In this document: positions 49,142 through 61,354 of the stretch, piece after piece
Layout: the number at the start of each line of letters is the position of its first letter
Numbering within the stretch: position 1 is the stretch's first letter
Assembly (NCBI GenBank): GCA_034509735.1
Contig: JACGWO010000002.1
Coordinates: forward strand, 48,419,115-48,483,114
DNA from: Sesamum alatum
Lineage: Eukaryota > Streptophyta > Magnoliopsida > Lamiales > Pedaliaceae
Direction of reading: 5' to 3'
DNA: 64,000 bases
Position numbers and translations under genes: made by a program
The notes under the pieces: model-generated
Seen by the model: only the letters and a program-made list of their open reading frames with translations
What the model was told of the DNA's origin: nothing
Databases searched by the model: none

Positions 49142-49181
<40 letters not shown>
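49142..49181 (+). repeat. CT microsatellite in the HSF 5' UTR
   Basis: About 20 TC units, 30 nt upstream of the ATG. Pyrimidine tracts are common in plant leaders. It produces a spurious Arg-Glu ORF on the other strand. Confidence 0.9.
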
Positions 49182-49183
<2 letters not shown>

Positions 49184-49210
49184 CTGAAGGATACTGATAT
49201 AGTTTCAGAC

Positions 49211-51405
49211 ATGGAAGCAGCAACAGGCGGCGGAACGGTGGGGACTGCATCGTCTGCCGCATCGCCACCGCCGTTTCTTAGCAAGACTTATGATATGGTG
49301 GACGATCCAGCTACCGATGCCGTCGTCTCATGGAGCCGGAGCAACAATAGCTTCGTCGTCTGGAACGTACCGGAATTCGCCAGAGACCTGTTGCCTAAAT
49401 ATTTCAAGCACAATAATTTCTCCAGCTTCGTTCGTCAGTTGAACACTTATGTTAGTTTCTTTCCTTCTCTTTTTATTATCTTACTCGTAGTCAGATGTAA
49501 ATTTTAACTGATAAACATATAATTTCTGAGAAGTTTTCAACTCTAATTGGACGGAAGATCATAATTCGGTAGATTGATTGGTCGATTATTTCAGGTTCAC
49601 AGTTTACTTAGTCATCCATGTGTTTGAAACTGGATAGTTTTCCCCTTTCCACGGTTATTAGGGTTTAGTTCAATCGTTGATAGTTTAGATATAGGTAAAG
49701 TTGTCTCACTCTCGCTTATGCATAGTTAGGGTTCTAGGGAATGGAAACATTTGTAGTTACCTGTGCTTTATGGTAGAAGAATGGATACGCATAACCACCC
49801 CTTAGAACTATTGTGAATCCAATATGTTGCTTAATTACATATAAGGCAAATGCCTAGTTCGAATTGTAACATGGACAGGACTAAGGCCACAAGTTCAGAA
49901 CTCAAGGAAGAAGTAAGGTTTGGTTCAACAGAAATATGACATCATCTCTTGAAAGGTTATTGTTTATGAACTGTGGTATGGTAAGTGAGTAAATACAGAG
50001 GAGTCTTCGTTTCCTGGTTATTTGGTTCACCTTTCGCACATCCTGTTGCTGGACATACTCCAATTGGACGCTCCCGATATCGAGATGACTCAACATGCTC
50101 TTTTGGCAGCCTCTTTGTCTTGACAGCATGAACTCTAATTCGGTTTTGCTTTGTCCATCATCTAATTTTTCTATCCATGTCGAGCCTCAGTAATTCCTTT
50201 ATAGTTTGCTCTCCCTTTTTGGCAATCAGGGCTTCAGGAAAGTTGACCCAGACCGTTGGGAATTTGCGAATGAGGGTTTTCTCAGAGGTCAAAAGCATCT
50301 ACTGAAGAGCATAAATAGGCGAAAAGCCTCTCAAGCACAAGTCCAACAACAACCCGCCCAAATTAATAGTTCATCTGTTGGATCATGCATTGAAGTGGGA
50401 AAGTTTGGGATAGAGGAAGAGGTGGAAAGGTTGAAAAGAGATAAGAATGTTCTCATGCAGGAGCTTGTCCGGTTGAGGCAGCAGCAACAATCAACAGATC
50501 ATCAGTTGCAAACTGTTGGGCAGCGTGTTCATGTGATGGAGCAGCGGCAACAACAAATGATGTCATTTCTAGCAAAAGCTGTGCAGAGCCCTGACTTTGT
50601 AGCGCAGCTTGTACATCAACAGAATGAAAGCAACAGACACATTTCTGGTAGTAATAAGAAAAGAAGACTCCCCAATCAGGATGAAGAAAATCTAGCAAAC
50701 AAGTTTGGCATTGGATCCCCTAACGGACAGATCGTCAAGTACCAGCCCCTGATGAATGAAGCTGCAAAGGCAATGGTAAGCCAAATCCTGAAAATGAATA
50801 CATCTGGTAGGCTTGAGTCAAAAATGAGCAGCCCAAATAGTTTCTTGATTGATACTTTGCATCCTCCATCCAATGTATTAGATAGTGGTAGTTCATCTAA
50901 TAGAGTCTCTGGGGTGACTCTATCAGAGGTCTTTCCGACTTCGACTGGCCTAAATGAGATCCAATCTTCCTGCAATTTGGCACATGGAAAGGCTCATGAT
51001 ACTCTAATGGATTTTGTTCAAGGACAAGGAAGCTTTCCAGAAAAGAAACTTGACCTTCCTGATGGGCCATTGAAGGGAACCATGTCTACGGATATGGGGT
51101 ATGTGAATCCGATCTCTGGATTTGTTGGGGACCCTGTATCTGTTGCAACAGATGAATCTTCAGCAGATGATGGTGTGGATGTCTTGTTTGATGATGTCCA
51201 TAAGCTTCCAGGTATAGAAGATGTCTTCTGGGAACAATTTCTTTCAGGCAGTCCTCTTACTGGAGATACAGACGAGATAGATTCTGGCACTTTGGGACTT
51301 TGTACTGGCAAGGATCAGCAGATGGAGCAAGCCGGTGAATGGGATAAGATGAAACATTTGACTCAACAGATGGGGTTTCTTGCTCCAACATCCAAGAGCG
51401 CGTGA
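49211..51405 (+). CDS. HSFA1: Class A1 heat stress transcription factor
   Basis: Exons 49211-49450 and 50230-51405 with a 779-nt intron at the position typical of plant HSFs, inside the DNA-binding domain after VRQLNTY. The product is 471 aa. DNA-binding domain about 21-114 ([11 protein letters not shown] ... [20 protein letters not shown]). HR-A/B coiled coil about 141-208 with the long class A insertion. Nuclear localisation signal NKKRRLP at 222-228. AHA activation motif [10 protein letters not shown] at 411-420, and a hydrophobic export-type end ([13 protein letters not shown], 454-466). This is the HsfA1 architecture: a trimeric activator that binds nGAAn heat shock elements and acts as master regulator of the heat response, kept inactive by HSP70/HSP90. 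Subtype A1b, A1d or A1e is not resolved. Confidence 0.95.
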
Positions 51406-53204
51406 TTCTTCTTGGAGAATCTTATATTTCAGTGCTTTCTAGAGGCTTAATGTAATTGTAGTGTCAGTTTACTTGATGACTCAGGGGCCATTTATGGTGT
51501 CTACAGTTACTAACTACTATGGTGCCTCCAAATGCTAATATTCCACATTGCGACCTTCATATGTGCATGTACGCAAGACTTACCAATAGATGGTAATTGT
51601 GAAGATATAAGCGTGTCAACTGGAAATTTTGCAGTGAACGAAATGTATACGTGTTTATATGTTTCAAGATGATTTGTATAGCCTGAAAATGTCTTTTGCA
51701 TATGATATCGTGATCCTCCGTGAGAATTGTACTCGTTATCTGTCACCGTTTTGTACGCCATTTAGTGCTTGTTTTGTTTCTGTGGATGGATTCTCCGCGT
51801 CTTGTTCTTCTGGTAATATGGCTGTATATGCAAGGGCCTGTCTGCCTGTGCGAACTGCTGCAGTGCGTTCTAAGTTTAAGACAATCATCAGTTCATAATG
51901 GTTCTTGTGTTGTGGCCCAAAGATTTTGAAGTTTGAAGCATCTTATGAAATTTTCATCTTCCCTGACAGTGAAGTAGCTTGAATTCCTTCCTGGATGCAA
52001 TGATTGTAACTATTGTATGGTACTGTATTTTAAGAATGTCAGTGTGTGAAAACCACAGGTCATCTGGAATTCTGCTAACTTTGTTTAACAGCTTCAACAA
52101 TAGGTGCAGAATTCGATGAAATAAAGTACTATAAAGTCTATTTTTAACCATGTCAAGAGCATTGCCAATGAGTTTTAACAGTACTTGTTGTCTACAACAA
52201 TGCTGGTTATAGGTCAGTTATGAGGAATTGTTATTGATAATATAATCAGAAAAGAAAAGGGGAAAATGATAAATTCATCACAAATTTATCAAGGGATAAA
52301 TACATTTATACCCCATGACTCATGGTTTGTTTATGTAAGTTATTCCTATTTTTTGGATAATTACACATATATATACTAGAAATGCCAACATTATTTACAT
52401 AAATCACTCCTTTTTTTGAAAAAGTACATGTACACATTGAAAAAACGTTATTATTACACAAACTATCCACGGTTTTTGGCTATCATAGGTGATTTATATA
52501 ATTATACAAAATGTAAAGGTGATGTGCGTAGACAAACCAGGTTAAGATGTGTAAATGTAATTATTTCATTTCTCTTTTAGGTATAAACTAAAGGGATAAT
52601 TACATTTACACCCTCTAACATATAGTCTATTTACATAAATCACTCATATTTTTTGAATAATTACAAATACACCTATTAGAAACATAAGCATCATTTACAC
52701 AAACCACTCCTATTTTTTTTTAAATTACACTTACACCCCCCAAAAGTATCAACATTATTATACAAACTATCCTTGTTTTTTAGCTATCAAGGATGGTTTT
52801 CTGTAATTATACAAAAAATAAGGGTGATTTGTATAAATAAATTATAGGTCGGGAGGTAAATGTAATTATTCATAAAATAAATTGAAGTAAATGTGCATAA
52901 ATCTAAACTAATGAACTGGGAAAGCGTGATTCATTGGCACGTAAACGTGACTAGCTAGCGATGGGAGAATTGAGCATGAAATCGCATCGCATTGCCAACT
53001 CAATTGCGTGAATTAATTTCACTCCACATATATTGAGCAAATATATATATATATATAGCTCAATACTATTTGACGCCATTTCGTTGGTTCCTCTTCCTTC
53101 CGTCTTCAATCTTGTCTTCGACGCCATTTCTCTGTTCTGTTGTATAGAAACCTGCATATCTTTCTCCGTTTCCTCCACCACCGCATTGCTTTACATTTTC
53201 TCCG
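51406..53204. other. HSF 3' region and BPA1-like promoter
   Basis: About 51406-52150 is non-repetitive and probably 3' UTR and flank. Two MITEs follow (about 52303-52567 and 52593-52872). About 52873-53204 is the promoter and 5' UTR of the next gene, with a TA repeat at 53041-53058. Confidence 0.5.
52593..52872. mobile_element. Mutator-type MITE
   Basis: Starts GGGATAATTACATTTACACCC and ends TAATTATTCA. Flanks TAAACTAAA (52584-52592) and TAAAATAAA (52873-52881) match at 8 of 9. A diverged sibling lies directly upstream at about 52303-52567. Confidence 0.7.
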
Positions 53205-55190
53205 ATGGATCGGACCACCGCAGATATGACGGTCAGTGCCTGCATCTCTCTTTTCTCTTTCCTTCTGCATTGATGGAATGCACTGCTGTTGAGCGAATAA
53301 TTGTTCTGATTGGTTTTTTTTTCGCTATTACTCTTCTTCAACCACGAGAGATTCGTATGATTGATTGAGATTGATGTGTGTGTATTTGCCTGCTTAATTC
53401 CTCTGTAATTGAAATATGTTGAATTTTGGTGACTTTGCTGCAGAAGGTCTTGGCTTCGAGTCGCATGGACGTGGTTATTTGTGTAGTGATTGGCTTTGTT
53501 ACTTTGTTTTAGAATTGTTGATGTAATTGATGAAGTTTTAAATATTCAATACAATGAATGATATAATTGATCGTTTCTATAAAGAAAACAAAAGTTGAAT
53601 TTTGAGTCATATACATATGCAGCTCTTGACGCAAGCATTTTCTGTGTTGTCATGACAGATTAGAACTGTGAAAGTGAGCAATTTGTCGCATGAGGCTTCT
53701 GAACGCGACATGAGGGGGTTCTTTTCCTTTTGCGGGGAGATTCAATATGTTGAGATGAAGAGGTCTGACTAAAAATGATTAGGCTTTTGAGTTGTTTTCT
53801 TTTTTTTTTCCCCTTTTTCAGTGTACATTCTTGAATCTTGACCCATATGATTGTAAAAGTTCCTGTATCCCATTCCATAGTATGTGTATAATCTTTACTT
53901 GTTGATTTTAGTGAGAATGAGAAGTCTCAAACGGCATTTATCACTTACAAGGATCCTCGGGGAGCAGAAACCGCAATTCTTCTCACGGTATCGCCCTCAA
54001 CTCCCACAATTACCTCGACTATTCTTACTTTGTAGAGTTAATATATCTGTAATTACAAGTATTGTTGTTGAGGAAATATTCCAGATTTCGCCGTCCTCTC
54101 TTTAGCTTGTTACAAAAGGCTACCTTCATCACATCTTTAGTTTTTGTCTGTTTGTTGCCGCTACCCTTAGATGGTTTGATCAATAAGTGATAATTTGCTA
54201 GCTTGGTCTGTCTCTGCTGTGCTAATCGGTTGCTGATTTTTCTTCATTGTTTTGCTGCTTTCATAACTTAGAGAGGCTCTGTACTCTGTGCTTGAGGGTA
54301 TTTTCATCGTTTGTCCCTTCCTCTTTGGTTTTTGGCAGGGAGCTATAATCGTTGGCCAGATAGCAACCATTGCCCTCGAGCCAGATTATGTGCTGCCAGC
54401 TGAAAGCTGCAGCAGCATCAGAATCATCTGCGGTATGGAATTCTTGTAACATTTTCATTAATCATCCTCTCGGCGCCTGGATCAGAATTTTGTTCGTTGA
54501 TAATTTCTGCAGGCAACTGAAGACAATAAACCAGGTGGTGCCCCGTCCACTTCCCGAAAAGCAGAAGACGTTGTGCGAAGCATGCTTGATAAGGGCTTCA
54601 CCTTGGGGAAGGATGCAGTTAACAGAGCAAGGGCTTTCGACGAGAGGCATCACCTCCGTTCCACTGCTACGGCAAAAGTAGCATCTTTGGACCAAAAGTA
54701 TGGGTTGAGTGAGAAAATTAACAAAGGAGCAGCCATTGTGAATGACAAAGTAAAGAGAATGGATGACAAGTTTCATGTTTCTGAAAAGACTAAGTCAGCC
54801 TTTGCGAGTGCGGAGCAGACAGTGGGTACTGCACTCAAGAACAACAGATATGTGGTGGGTGGCAAGACATGGGTCACCGGTGCCTTGAATAGGGTAGCAC
54901 CCGCTGGTGGGGAAGTTGGGGGGAAGACGACGGAGAAAGCGGCTGGTGGGGATGTTGGGGGAAAGACAACGGAGACGACGGAGAAAGCGGCTGGTGGGGA
55001 AGTTGGGGGGACGACGACGGAGAAAGCAGCTGGTGGAGAAGTTGGGGGAAATACGACGGAGAAAGCAGCTGGTGGGGAAATTGGGGGAAAGACGACGGAG
55101 AAAGCGGCGGCGCAAGAAGATCATGGAACGAATGTAGCCCAACAAGGGGCAGGTACCAACCCCTCTGGCTCTGGATCCCCAGTTAAGTGA
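53205..55190 (+). CDS. BPA1: BPA1-like RRM protein (binding partner of ACD11)
   Basis: Five coding exons: 53205-53231, 53659-53762, 53912-53987, 54339-54432 and 54523-55190 (or from 54513). RRM about residues 11-90: RTVKVSNLSHEASERDMRGF, then AFITYKDPRGAETAILL and GAIIVG. The C-terminal half carries the family signature RKAEDVVRSMLDKGFTLGKD, EKINKGAA, DDKFHVSEKTKSA and NRYVVGGKTWVTGALNRV. Arabidopsis BPA1 binds the ACD11 lipid-transfer protein and modulates cell death and defence; that role is known for the family, not shown here. Oddity: exon 4 is one base out of frame with exon 5 if the expected acceptor (54513) is used. The AG ten bases later (54523) restores the frame and gives 322 aa. 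The end is a repeat tail (54906-55109). Confidence 0.88.
54906..55109 (+). repeat. 39-bp coding tandem repeat in the BPA1-like gene
   Basis: Five units start at 54906, 54945 (48 bp long), 54993, 55032 and 55071, each encoding a GGEVGGKTTEKAA-type 13-mer. The second unit has an extra TTE. The tail is Gly-Thr-Lys-Glu rich and low-complexity. Confidence 0.92.
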
Positions 55191-55516
55191 AAGCAATACT
55201 TGGCAACTATATACTTAGATTTCATTTTGTTTTCTTGATGATATGTGATTGGTTTTAGTTCATCCTCATCAAAAGTCTTTTTTCAGTTTTTTACTCCATG
55301 ATTTTTTTCCATCATCATCATGATCACAAATGCAGGCTGGTCAACGGACGCTGTGATTTCTTCAGCTTCTACTTGTACCGTATCCAATAGAATTAATAAT
55401 TGAGATTTATCTAAAGTTTATAGTTAGGCTTTGTGTACTTTTCATTATTAATTTGTATAAATATTTCAATATATTTAAGTAAGGGCCCCCTCTCAAAAAA
55501 AAAAAAAAAAAAGTAA
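55191..55516. other. BPA1-like 3' UTR and flank
   Basis: Non-coding, ending in an A-rich run (about 55495-55512) immediately before the inverted-repeat element. Confidence 0.5.
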
Positions 55517-57195
55517 GGCCCCGTTTACTTTAATGTATTAGCCTGAATGAAAAAATTAATATGGGATAATATATTGTTTACTTTCATGTATGGAGGCCCT
55601 GTACAATTACAGGGTCTTGTATTAATTACTGTTACACTTGCATAATTTATACCACTCAAGGTGTTGGTACAATCTGGACTTATTTATACAAATATTATAT
55701 ATTAAAAAAAAATTACACGTATATCGCCAAAATAGTACACTTTGCAAAAATTATGGTTGGTCGTCAGTCCAACTGACGATCGGCCATTATTTTTTATTTT
55801 TTAAATAAATATCGATCGTCGATCGCTGCCTAAGGAAGCAATTTATGTTTATTTTTTTTAAAAAAATTTATTAAATTTGGGCCAACAATTGTTGGTTGGC
55901 CCAAGTAATTTTTTTAATATATTTTATTTATTTATTTTATTAATTATTAATTAAGATTTAAATAATAATTAATACTTAATTAATATATAATTAATATTAA
56001 TAGTAATAAATTATTATTTTAATTAAATAAATTTATTATTATTTAATAATCTATTAATTATTTTTATTAAATAAATATAATAATATTTTTAATTATTAAT
56101 AAATATATTTATTAATTGAATATGACCTATAATATTACACTGTGTATAGTAAAATAAAAAATATTATAAAGTTAGCGATAATTATAAATTATAATAATGA
56201 CCATCAATTTCATAAGTATGTTAAATTTTTAATTAATTTTAAATATAACCTATAATATTGCATTATGTACATTGTGCCGGTGACTTTATAATTTTTTTTT
56301 TCACGTTGTGCCAGTGACTTTGTAAGTGACCACCAATCTCATAAGTATGTCGTTGTTATTGGTATCGAGTTCTTTTTCTTTTTTTTTTTTGTCACCTATC
56401 GGTTCTGTTGGCTCATTTTATTTTTTAAACTACGATTAACAACTATATTTTTTGGGACATTATTAAATTATTATCATAATTTATTATTATTATTTAATTC
56501 TATAATATTTTTTATTTTTTGGTAACACAATATAATATTATAGGCCATATTATTTAATTAAAATAATTTATTTAATTAAAATAATAATTTATTATTATTA
56601 ATATTAATTATATATTAATTAAGTATTAATTATTATTTAAAATCTTAATTAATAATTAATAAAATATATTAAAAAATTACTTGGGCCAACCAACAATTTG
56701 TTGGCCCAAATTTAATAAAAAAAAATTAAAAAAAAATAAACATAAGTTGCTTCCCGTTGCTGCCTGGGGTAGCGACCGACGCCAGTTGGGCTGGTGACTC
56801 TTGATCGTTGCCTGGGGTAGCGATCGATGCCAGTTGGGCTGGTGACCGGCCATATTTTTGCAAAGTGTACCACGTTGGCGGTACACATGCAAATTTTTTT
56901 ATATATATAATATTTGTATAAATAAACCGTATAATTTATACAACAATAAATGTGAGGGACAAAAGTCCATCTTACCCTCAAATAATAATGGGGTAGGTGT
57001 CATTGATGGGCTAACGGGTAATTTTGTCATCCAACATAAGTAAGTACAACAAAGTAAACACTTCACAGATTTTATCATAATTTAATGATATATGTAAGTA
57101 AACATCTTATAATTTATACAAGGTTTTTTTATCATTCATTTAGTTCAAGATAATCCTATCACACGTTTAAATCCACCCTCAAAGTAAACGGGGCC
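55517..57195. mobile_element. Long inverted-repeat element, PIF/Harbinger-like ends
   Basis: 1,679 bp with ends GGCCCCGTTTACTTT and AAAGTAAACGGGGCC, flanked by TAA on both sides (55514-55516 and 57196-57198). Much of the left part (to about 56100) is the reverse complement of the right part (from about 56500); for example 'ttgggccaacaattgttgg' near 55876 recurs inverted near 56690. No transposase is seen. The 3-bp TAA duplication and GGCCC-type ends fit PIF/Harbinger; the long arms make it foldback-like. Confidence 0.75.
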
Positions 57196-57198
57196 TAA

Positions 57199-58448
57199 GG
57201 TGTTTATTTTGTATTATGGAGGTTCGTTTCTAATTTAAGAGTCCGTTATTAAATGAGTAGTTCGATTGAATAGCTCAACCCATATTTTATCCTGTTATCC
57301 AAATAGTTAAGTAAATATAATATAATTATACGTGGATTTTTTTTTATCCTTTCGCCCAAGTAATAAATATCACAAAATAAACCGGGTCTTAAAAAAGTTG
57401 GATACCGTTTGGATCTTATTTATCTATTTCTATTTTTTATCTTTTGCTATTTGTTTCAAAAAATAAAATGTATCAAATTTTAAATTTACACTAAAATTAG
57501 ACGATGAAATTTCTTAAATGCAATTTTTATATATTTTTTATATTGATATTATAAGAATATGTTACTAAGTTAATTACGTATTAATAGCATTTCATGACAC
57601 ATGTTTATGAGCAATCGACCAAATAAAACTAAGTTTTAGATTTTTCAACATGTGCAAATTGTTGAAATTTAAATAATGATGTTGAGTTTGTTCAGATGAT
57701 GAACTAAATTTAACTAACTAGAAATTTAAAGGAATAATTACATTTATACTTCCTGACCTATAGTCTATTTACACAATCATTTCTACCTTTTGTATAATTA
57801 CAGAAACCACCCTTGATAGTCAAATAATAGGGGTAGTTTGTGTAATAATGTCGATACTTTTTAAGGGTGTAAGTGCAATTTTCTAAAAAAAATAGGAATG
57901 GTTTGTGTAAATGATGCTTATCTTCTAGTGGGTGTATGTATAATTATTTAAAAGGTAGGGATGATTTATGTAAATAGACCATAGGTTAGGGGTGTAAATA
58001 TAATTATTTTTAAATAATGATCTTAAACTTATCCAAATGATGGATCGATTAACCAATTATGAGATCAAGATATGTTCAAAATAAGAATGATAGTGTAAGA
58101 ATTGGTAAAAATAAATGAAGTATGGATAAGTCTCTTATCAAATTGGATTTGCATTTATTTTAAGGATTAAATACATTGACCACCCATGAACTATCACTCA
58201 AGTCGTGAAATGGCCCTTAAAGTATAAATATACCAAAAAGACCCCTCTTATTAACGGTCAAATTGCAAAAAACTTAAAGATAATAATTTTTTGCAACAAA
58301 TTATGTTTATGCCCATTACACATCAACTCAAAAAAATAAATCAGCATGACATGTTATGATACGTCAGTGGATATATTGTAATTACGAAAATATAAAAAAT
58401 GAGGAGGGAAATCTACTTTATGTAAAAAGAGTGTGATGAAAAAAAAGT

Positions 58449-58507
<59 letters not shown>

Positions 58508-59100
58508 AAAAACGATTTCACAGAAACGATTTAACAAAAGGTAAAAGTAATCTGCTGCCAAAGAAACCAAAGTGAGGACTTTCTTCAAGAACCTTAAATC
58601 CCAAATTCATTTCCCACAAATCAAGAAATCTCACGCAAATTCCACATTAAATGTGAAGAAAACTCATTTATCACCCAATTCCAGTTTTTTGCTTCAAATC
58701 AGATGAAACCTTGACCAAATCTCCAATCCTTTTTCACAAACTTCAGGTTCGAGACATTGAGAAAATTACATCTATTCAATTTTTGAAATAAAAAATCATA
58801 AGTTAAATATGATATAAAATATTTATTATAAAAAGCAATGAATAGTTACTTATATTCCCATTTGCGCAACCTCCTTTCAAGATAAATTTCGGTCCAAGAC
58901 GTCAGAATTGCCACATTATTTTTACATTCATATCCCACACTAAAAAAATCACTCAAATAATATTGTGACCGGCGACACGAAAAGCAAGAACTTTTTGAGC
59001 TAGAGTTGCCACCACTCAACATTGCATTTCTTGTCAATAACAATAATAATAATAATAATGTTTAAGATCTAAGGTTTTAATGCGATTTGTAGAACATGAT
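57199..59100. other. Spacer with a MITE and a TAA microsatellite
   Basis: About 57731-58010 is a GGAATAATTA-family MITE. About 58452-58505 is a TAA microsatellite. About 58520-59100 is non-repetitive with no recognisable gene. Confidence 0.45.
58452..58505 (+). repeat. TAA microsatellite
   Basis: About 18 consecutive TAA units. Confidence 0.9.
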
Positions 59101-59173
59101 CCGACCTTAGCTCAGTTGGTAGAGCGGAGGACTGTAGTTGGTTAGGTCGCTGGTTCGAATCCGGCAGGTCGGA
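59101..59173 (+). tRNA. tRNA-Tyr(GTA), anticodon stem disrupted, probably a pseudogene
   Basis: 73 nt. The acceptor arm CCGACCT/AGGTCGG pairs fully, the D arm (GCTC...GAGC) and T arm (GCTGGTTCGAATCCGGC) are intact, and a T-run terminator follows at 59177. The anticodon GTA sits at positions 34-36. Plant tRNA-Tyr genes normally have an intron after position 37. Here it is absent, and the 3' half of the anticodon stem reads TGGTT instead of TCCTT, putting two G:G clashes in the stem. This looks like a deletion that took the intron plus the stem bases. It may be transcribed but is unlikely to be a good tRNA. Confidence 0.8.
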
Positions 59174-59251
59174 TTTCCTTTTTTTAACAGCAATAATGTT
59201 GTTCTTATTACGTCAACACCTCTCGTTATCAATTGTAATAAATAAAAAATA

Positions 59252-59646
59252 GGGTAAATTACATCTACTTTTCCTGAAGTTTGACATAATTACAAATACT
59301 CTTGTTGTTTGAAAAATTATAAATACCCCTTTGAGATTTGTAATTTTTAACCAAAAGCCTAAAATTGACCATTTTGCCCTTGAAATTTTTATTAAAATTA
59401 TAGAAAAATCGACCAAGGTAAATTGTATTATTGCTCATTTGTCTAAAAAACTTAAGAAATCTCTCCCTGCACATTGTAGTCCAAATTTTTTTTAAGAATT
59501 AAATAAAAATAATTCAGTGTATAAGGGCATTTTGATCAGTTCACCCATAAAAATTGCTGGAAATGGGTTATTTGTTAGATGATTACAAACCTCAAGGAGT
59601 ATCTGTAATTATGCCAAACCTTAGTGGAGGTAGTTGTAATTTACCC
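59252..59646. mobile_element. Mutator-type MITE with perfect 9-bp duplication
   Basis: Ends GGGTAAATTACATCT and GTAATTTACCC. TAAAAAATA is repeated exactly at 59243-59251 and 59647-59655. Confidence 0.88.
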
Positions 59647-59655
59647 TAAAAAATA

Positions 59656-61352
59656 GTAATAAAAATAAAGACACGACCATTCATATGTATTAATGTGTGA
59701 AGATATATAAGAATAGTTCGGTCAAAAAAAGATTTATTTGACTTGTCATAAGTCAAATGGGATAAATACAATTTTTTCTTCAAATATCATCAAATTCTAA
59801 ATTTTGACTAGTGGAGAGATATGAAACAAATTTTAAGAGTACCAGCTGTAATTACACCAAACCACAAGGAGTCTATGTGTAATTACACCGTTCCTCCCTC
59901 TATTTTTTAGATGAAACAAAATTCAAGAGTACCAGATGTAATTACATTAAACCACAAGGGTTTATGTGTAATTAAACCTTACTTCAAAGGAGGATGGTGT
60001 AAATATTCCAAAGTTATATTATATTTAAAGTAATAAGAAGTAAAGCAAAATTAATATAAATATGATGTACAAGATAAGTGGATTAAGGTAAGGGAAATGA
60101 CATGTACACTACACATTTAATATTTCACCGACCTACACCTTCTTTAATTGCATTTAAGTTGGTGCTATCATATTCCACTACATTTAATTAATTACCAATC
60201 TTGACCATATAATTATTCAATTGACTAAAATTCCAAGGCTTGTAATCTAATTATATCACCAAATAGTTATATTAATCTTTTCATAATTTTGCTACTATAA
60301 TATATATTTCTCTTTTGTAATATTACATTTTTTAATTAGTTAACCTCTAAAAACTTAATTATAGAAAAATACAGGTTTCGAGTCCCATCGGATGTATAAG
60401 TGTTTGTCTCGCTTTACGTGAGTTTAATATGATATATTTTATAGTTCTTTGTTACGTTGATGTATTAATCAGCAGATGTGCTTCATGATTCGTTGTTATA
60501 TATTGATGTATTGATTGGACCGATATATTTTTCGATTTATTTAAATATAAATGTAATCATGTAATTACTGTTTCTAGAAAAGTTCACTTGGGTTCAATTC
60601 GTTAAAACTAAGAAAGAAAACTTGCAAAATTTTCATTCGATGAGTTTTCATATTCAGCGCAAGTTCGATTCGATTAGTAAAAGAATGATAAATAAACTAT
60701 GTTTGAAAATATCAAGTTATTCAAACTTTGGATCGTTTCCGGTTCAATTAATGTTTGTGTTTTATGACAGTTCAATTGACCAACCACATATGTTGTGCCA
60801 AAAACTCATATCAAGGTCTTTTAAAGTGATTTTTGGTGATTGCTACTCCAAATGAAAGAGATACGTTTCAATTATCTAACATGTGATCCTACAAAACACA
60901 CCAAAGCTAGAACAAAATCGGAAAGTCCCTAATTACAGCATTTCGATGCGTAACTAAATAGATAGAAAGGATAATGAAGATCGTAAAAATATTATAATAA
61001 CAAAAATTATACCTGCTGTATGGGGGGCTATTTATAAATTCCCTCCAATTGTAAGACACCACGTAAACTGCAAACATCAAAATGGTCGAATAATCATAGT
61101 GGACCTTTACAGATTAGAGTTTTGGTTGCACCGAAGTCAAATCATAAAAACTTTGAATTAATAAAATAAATTCAGAATTTGTCTAAAAATCGTAACCGTT
61201 ACGCGAGAAAATCGTAAGCAGACCTTCGTAAGATAACCCCACATCATTTATATTTTTAGATTTAATAATAATTGAAGCAAATTTATTTAAATAATAAAGT
61301 GTTGATTGGAGTGAGTTTATATACGTGTAAGTAACGGGTGCAAGAGGGGAAT
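59656..61352. other. Spacer, no gene recognised
   Basis: About 59740-60000 holds 'tgtaattacacc' repeat fragments. The rest is AT-rich. The open frames here (for example 60622-60855) show no family resemblance. Confidence 0.4.
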
Positions 61353-61354
61353 AT

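Noticed and set aside
49048..49284. Minus-strand ORF with an Arg-Glu run
   Set aside because: Antisense of the HSF exon 1 and the CT microsatellite.
54795..55196. 133-aa minus-strand ORF and a 76-aa plus-strand alternative frame over the BPA1-like tail
   Set aside because: Repeat-derived shadows; the VSEKTKSAF ... TWVTGALNRV frame is the real one.
60622..60855. 77-aa plus-strand ORF
   Set aside because: No motif or homologous pattern recognised, AT-rich context; not enough to call a gene.
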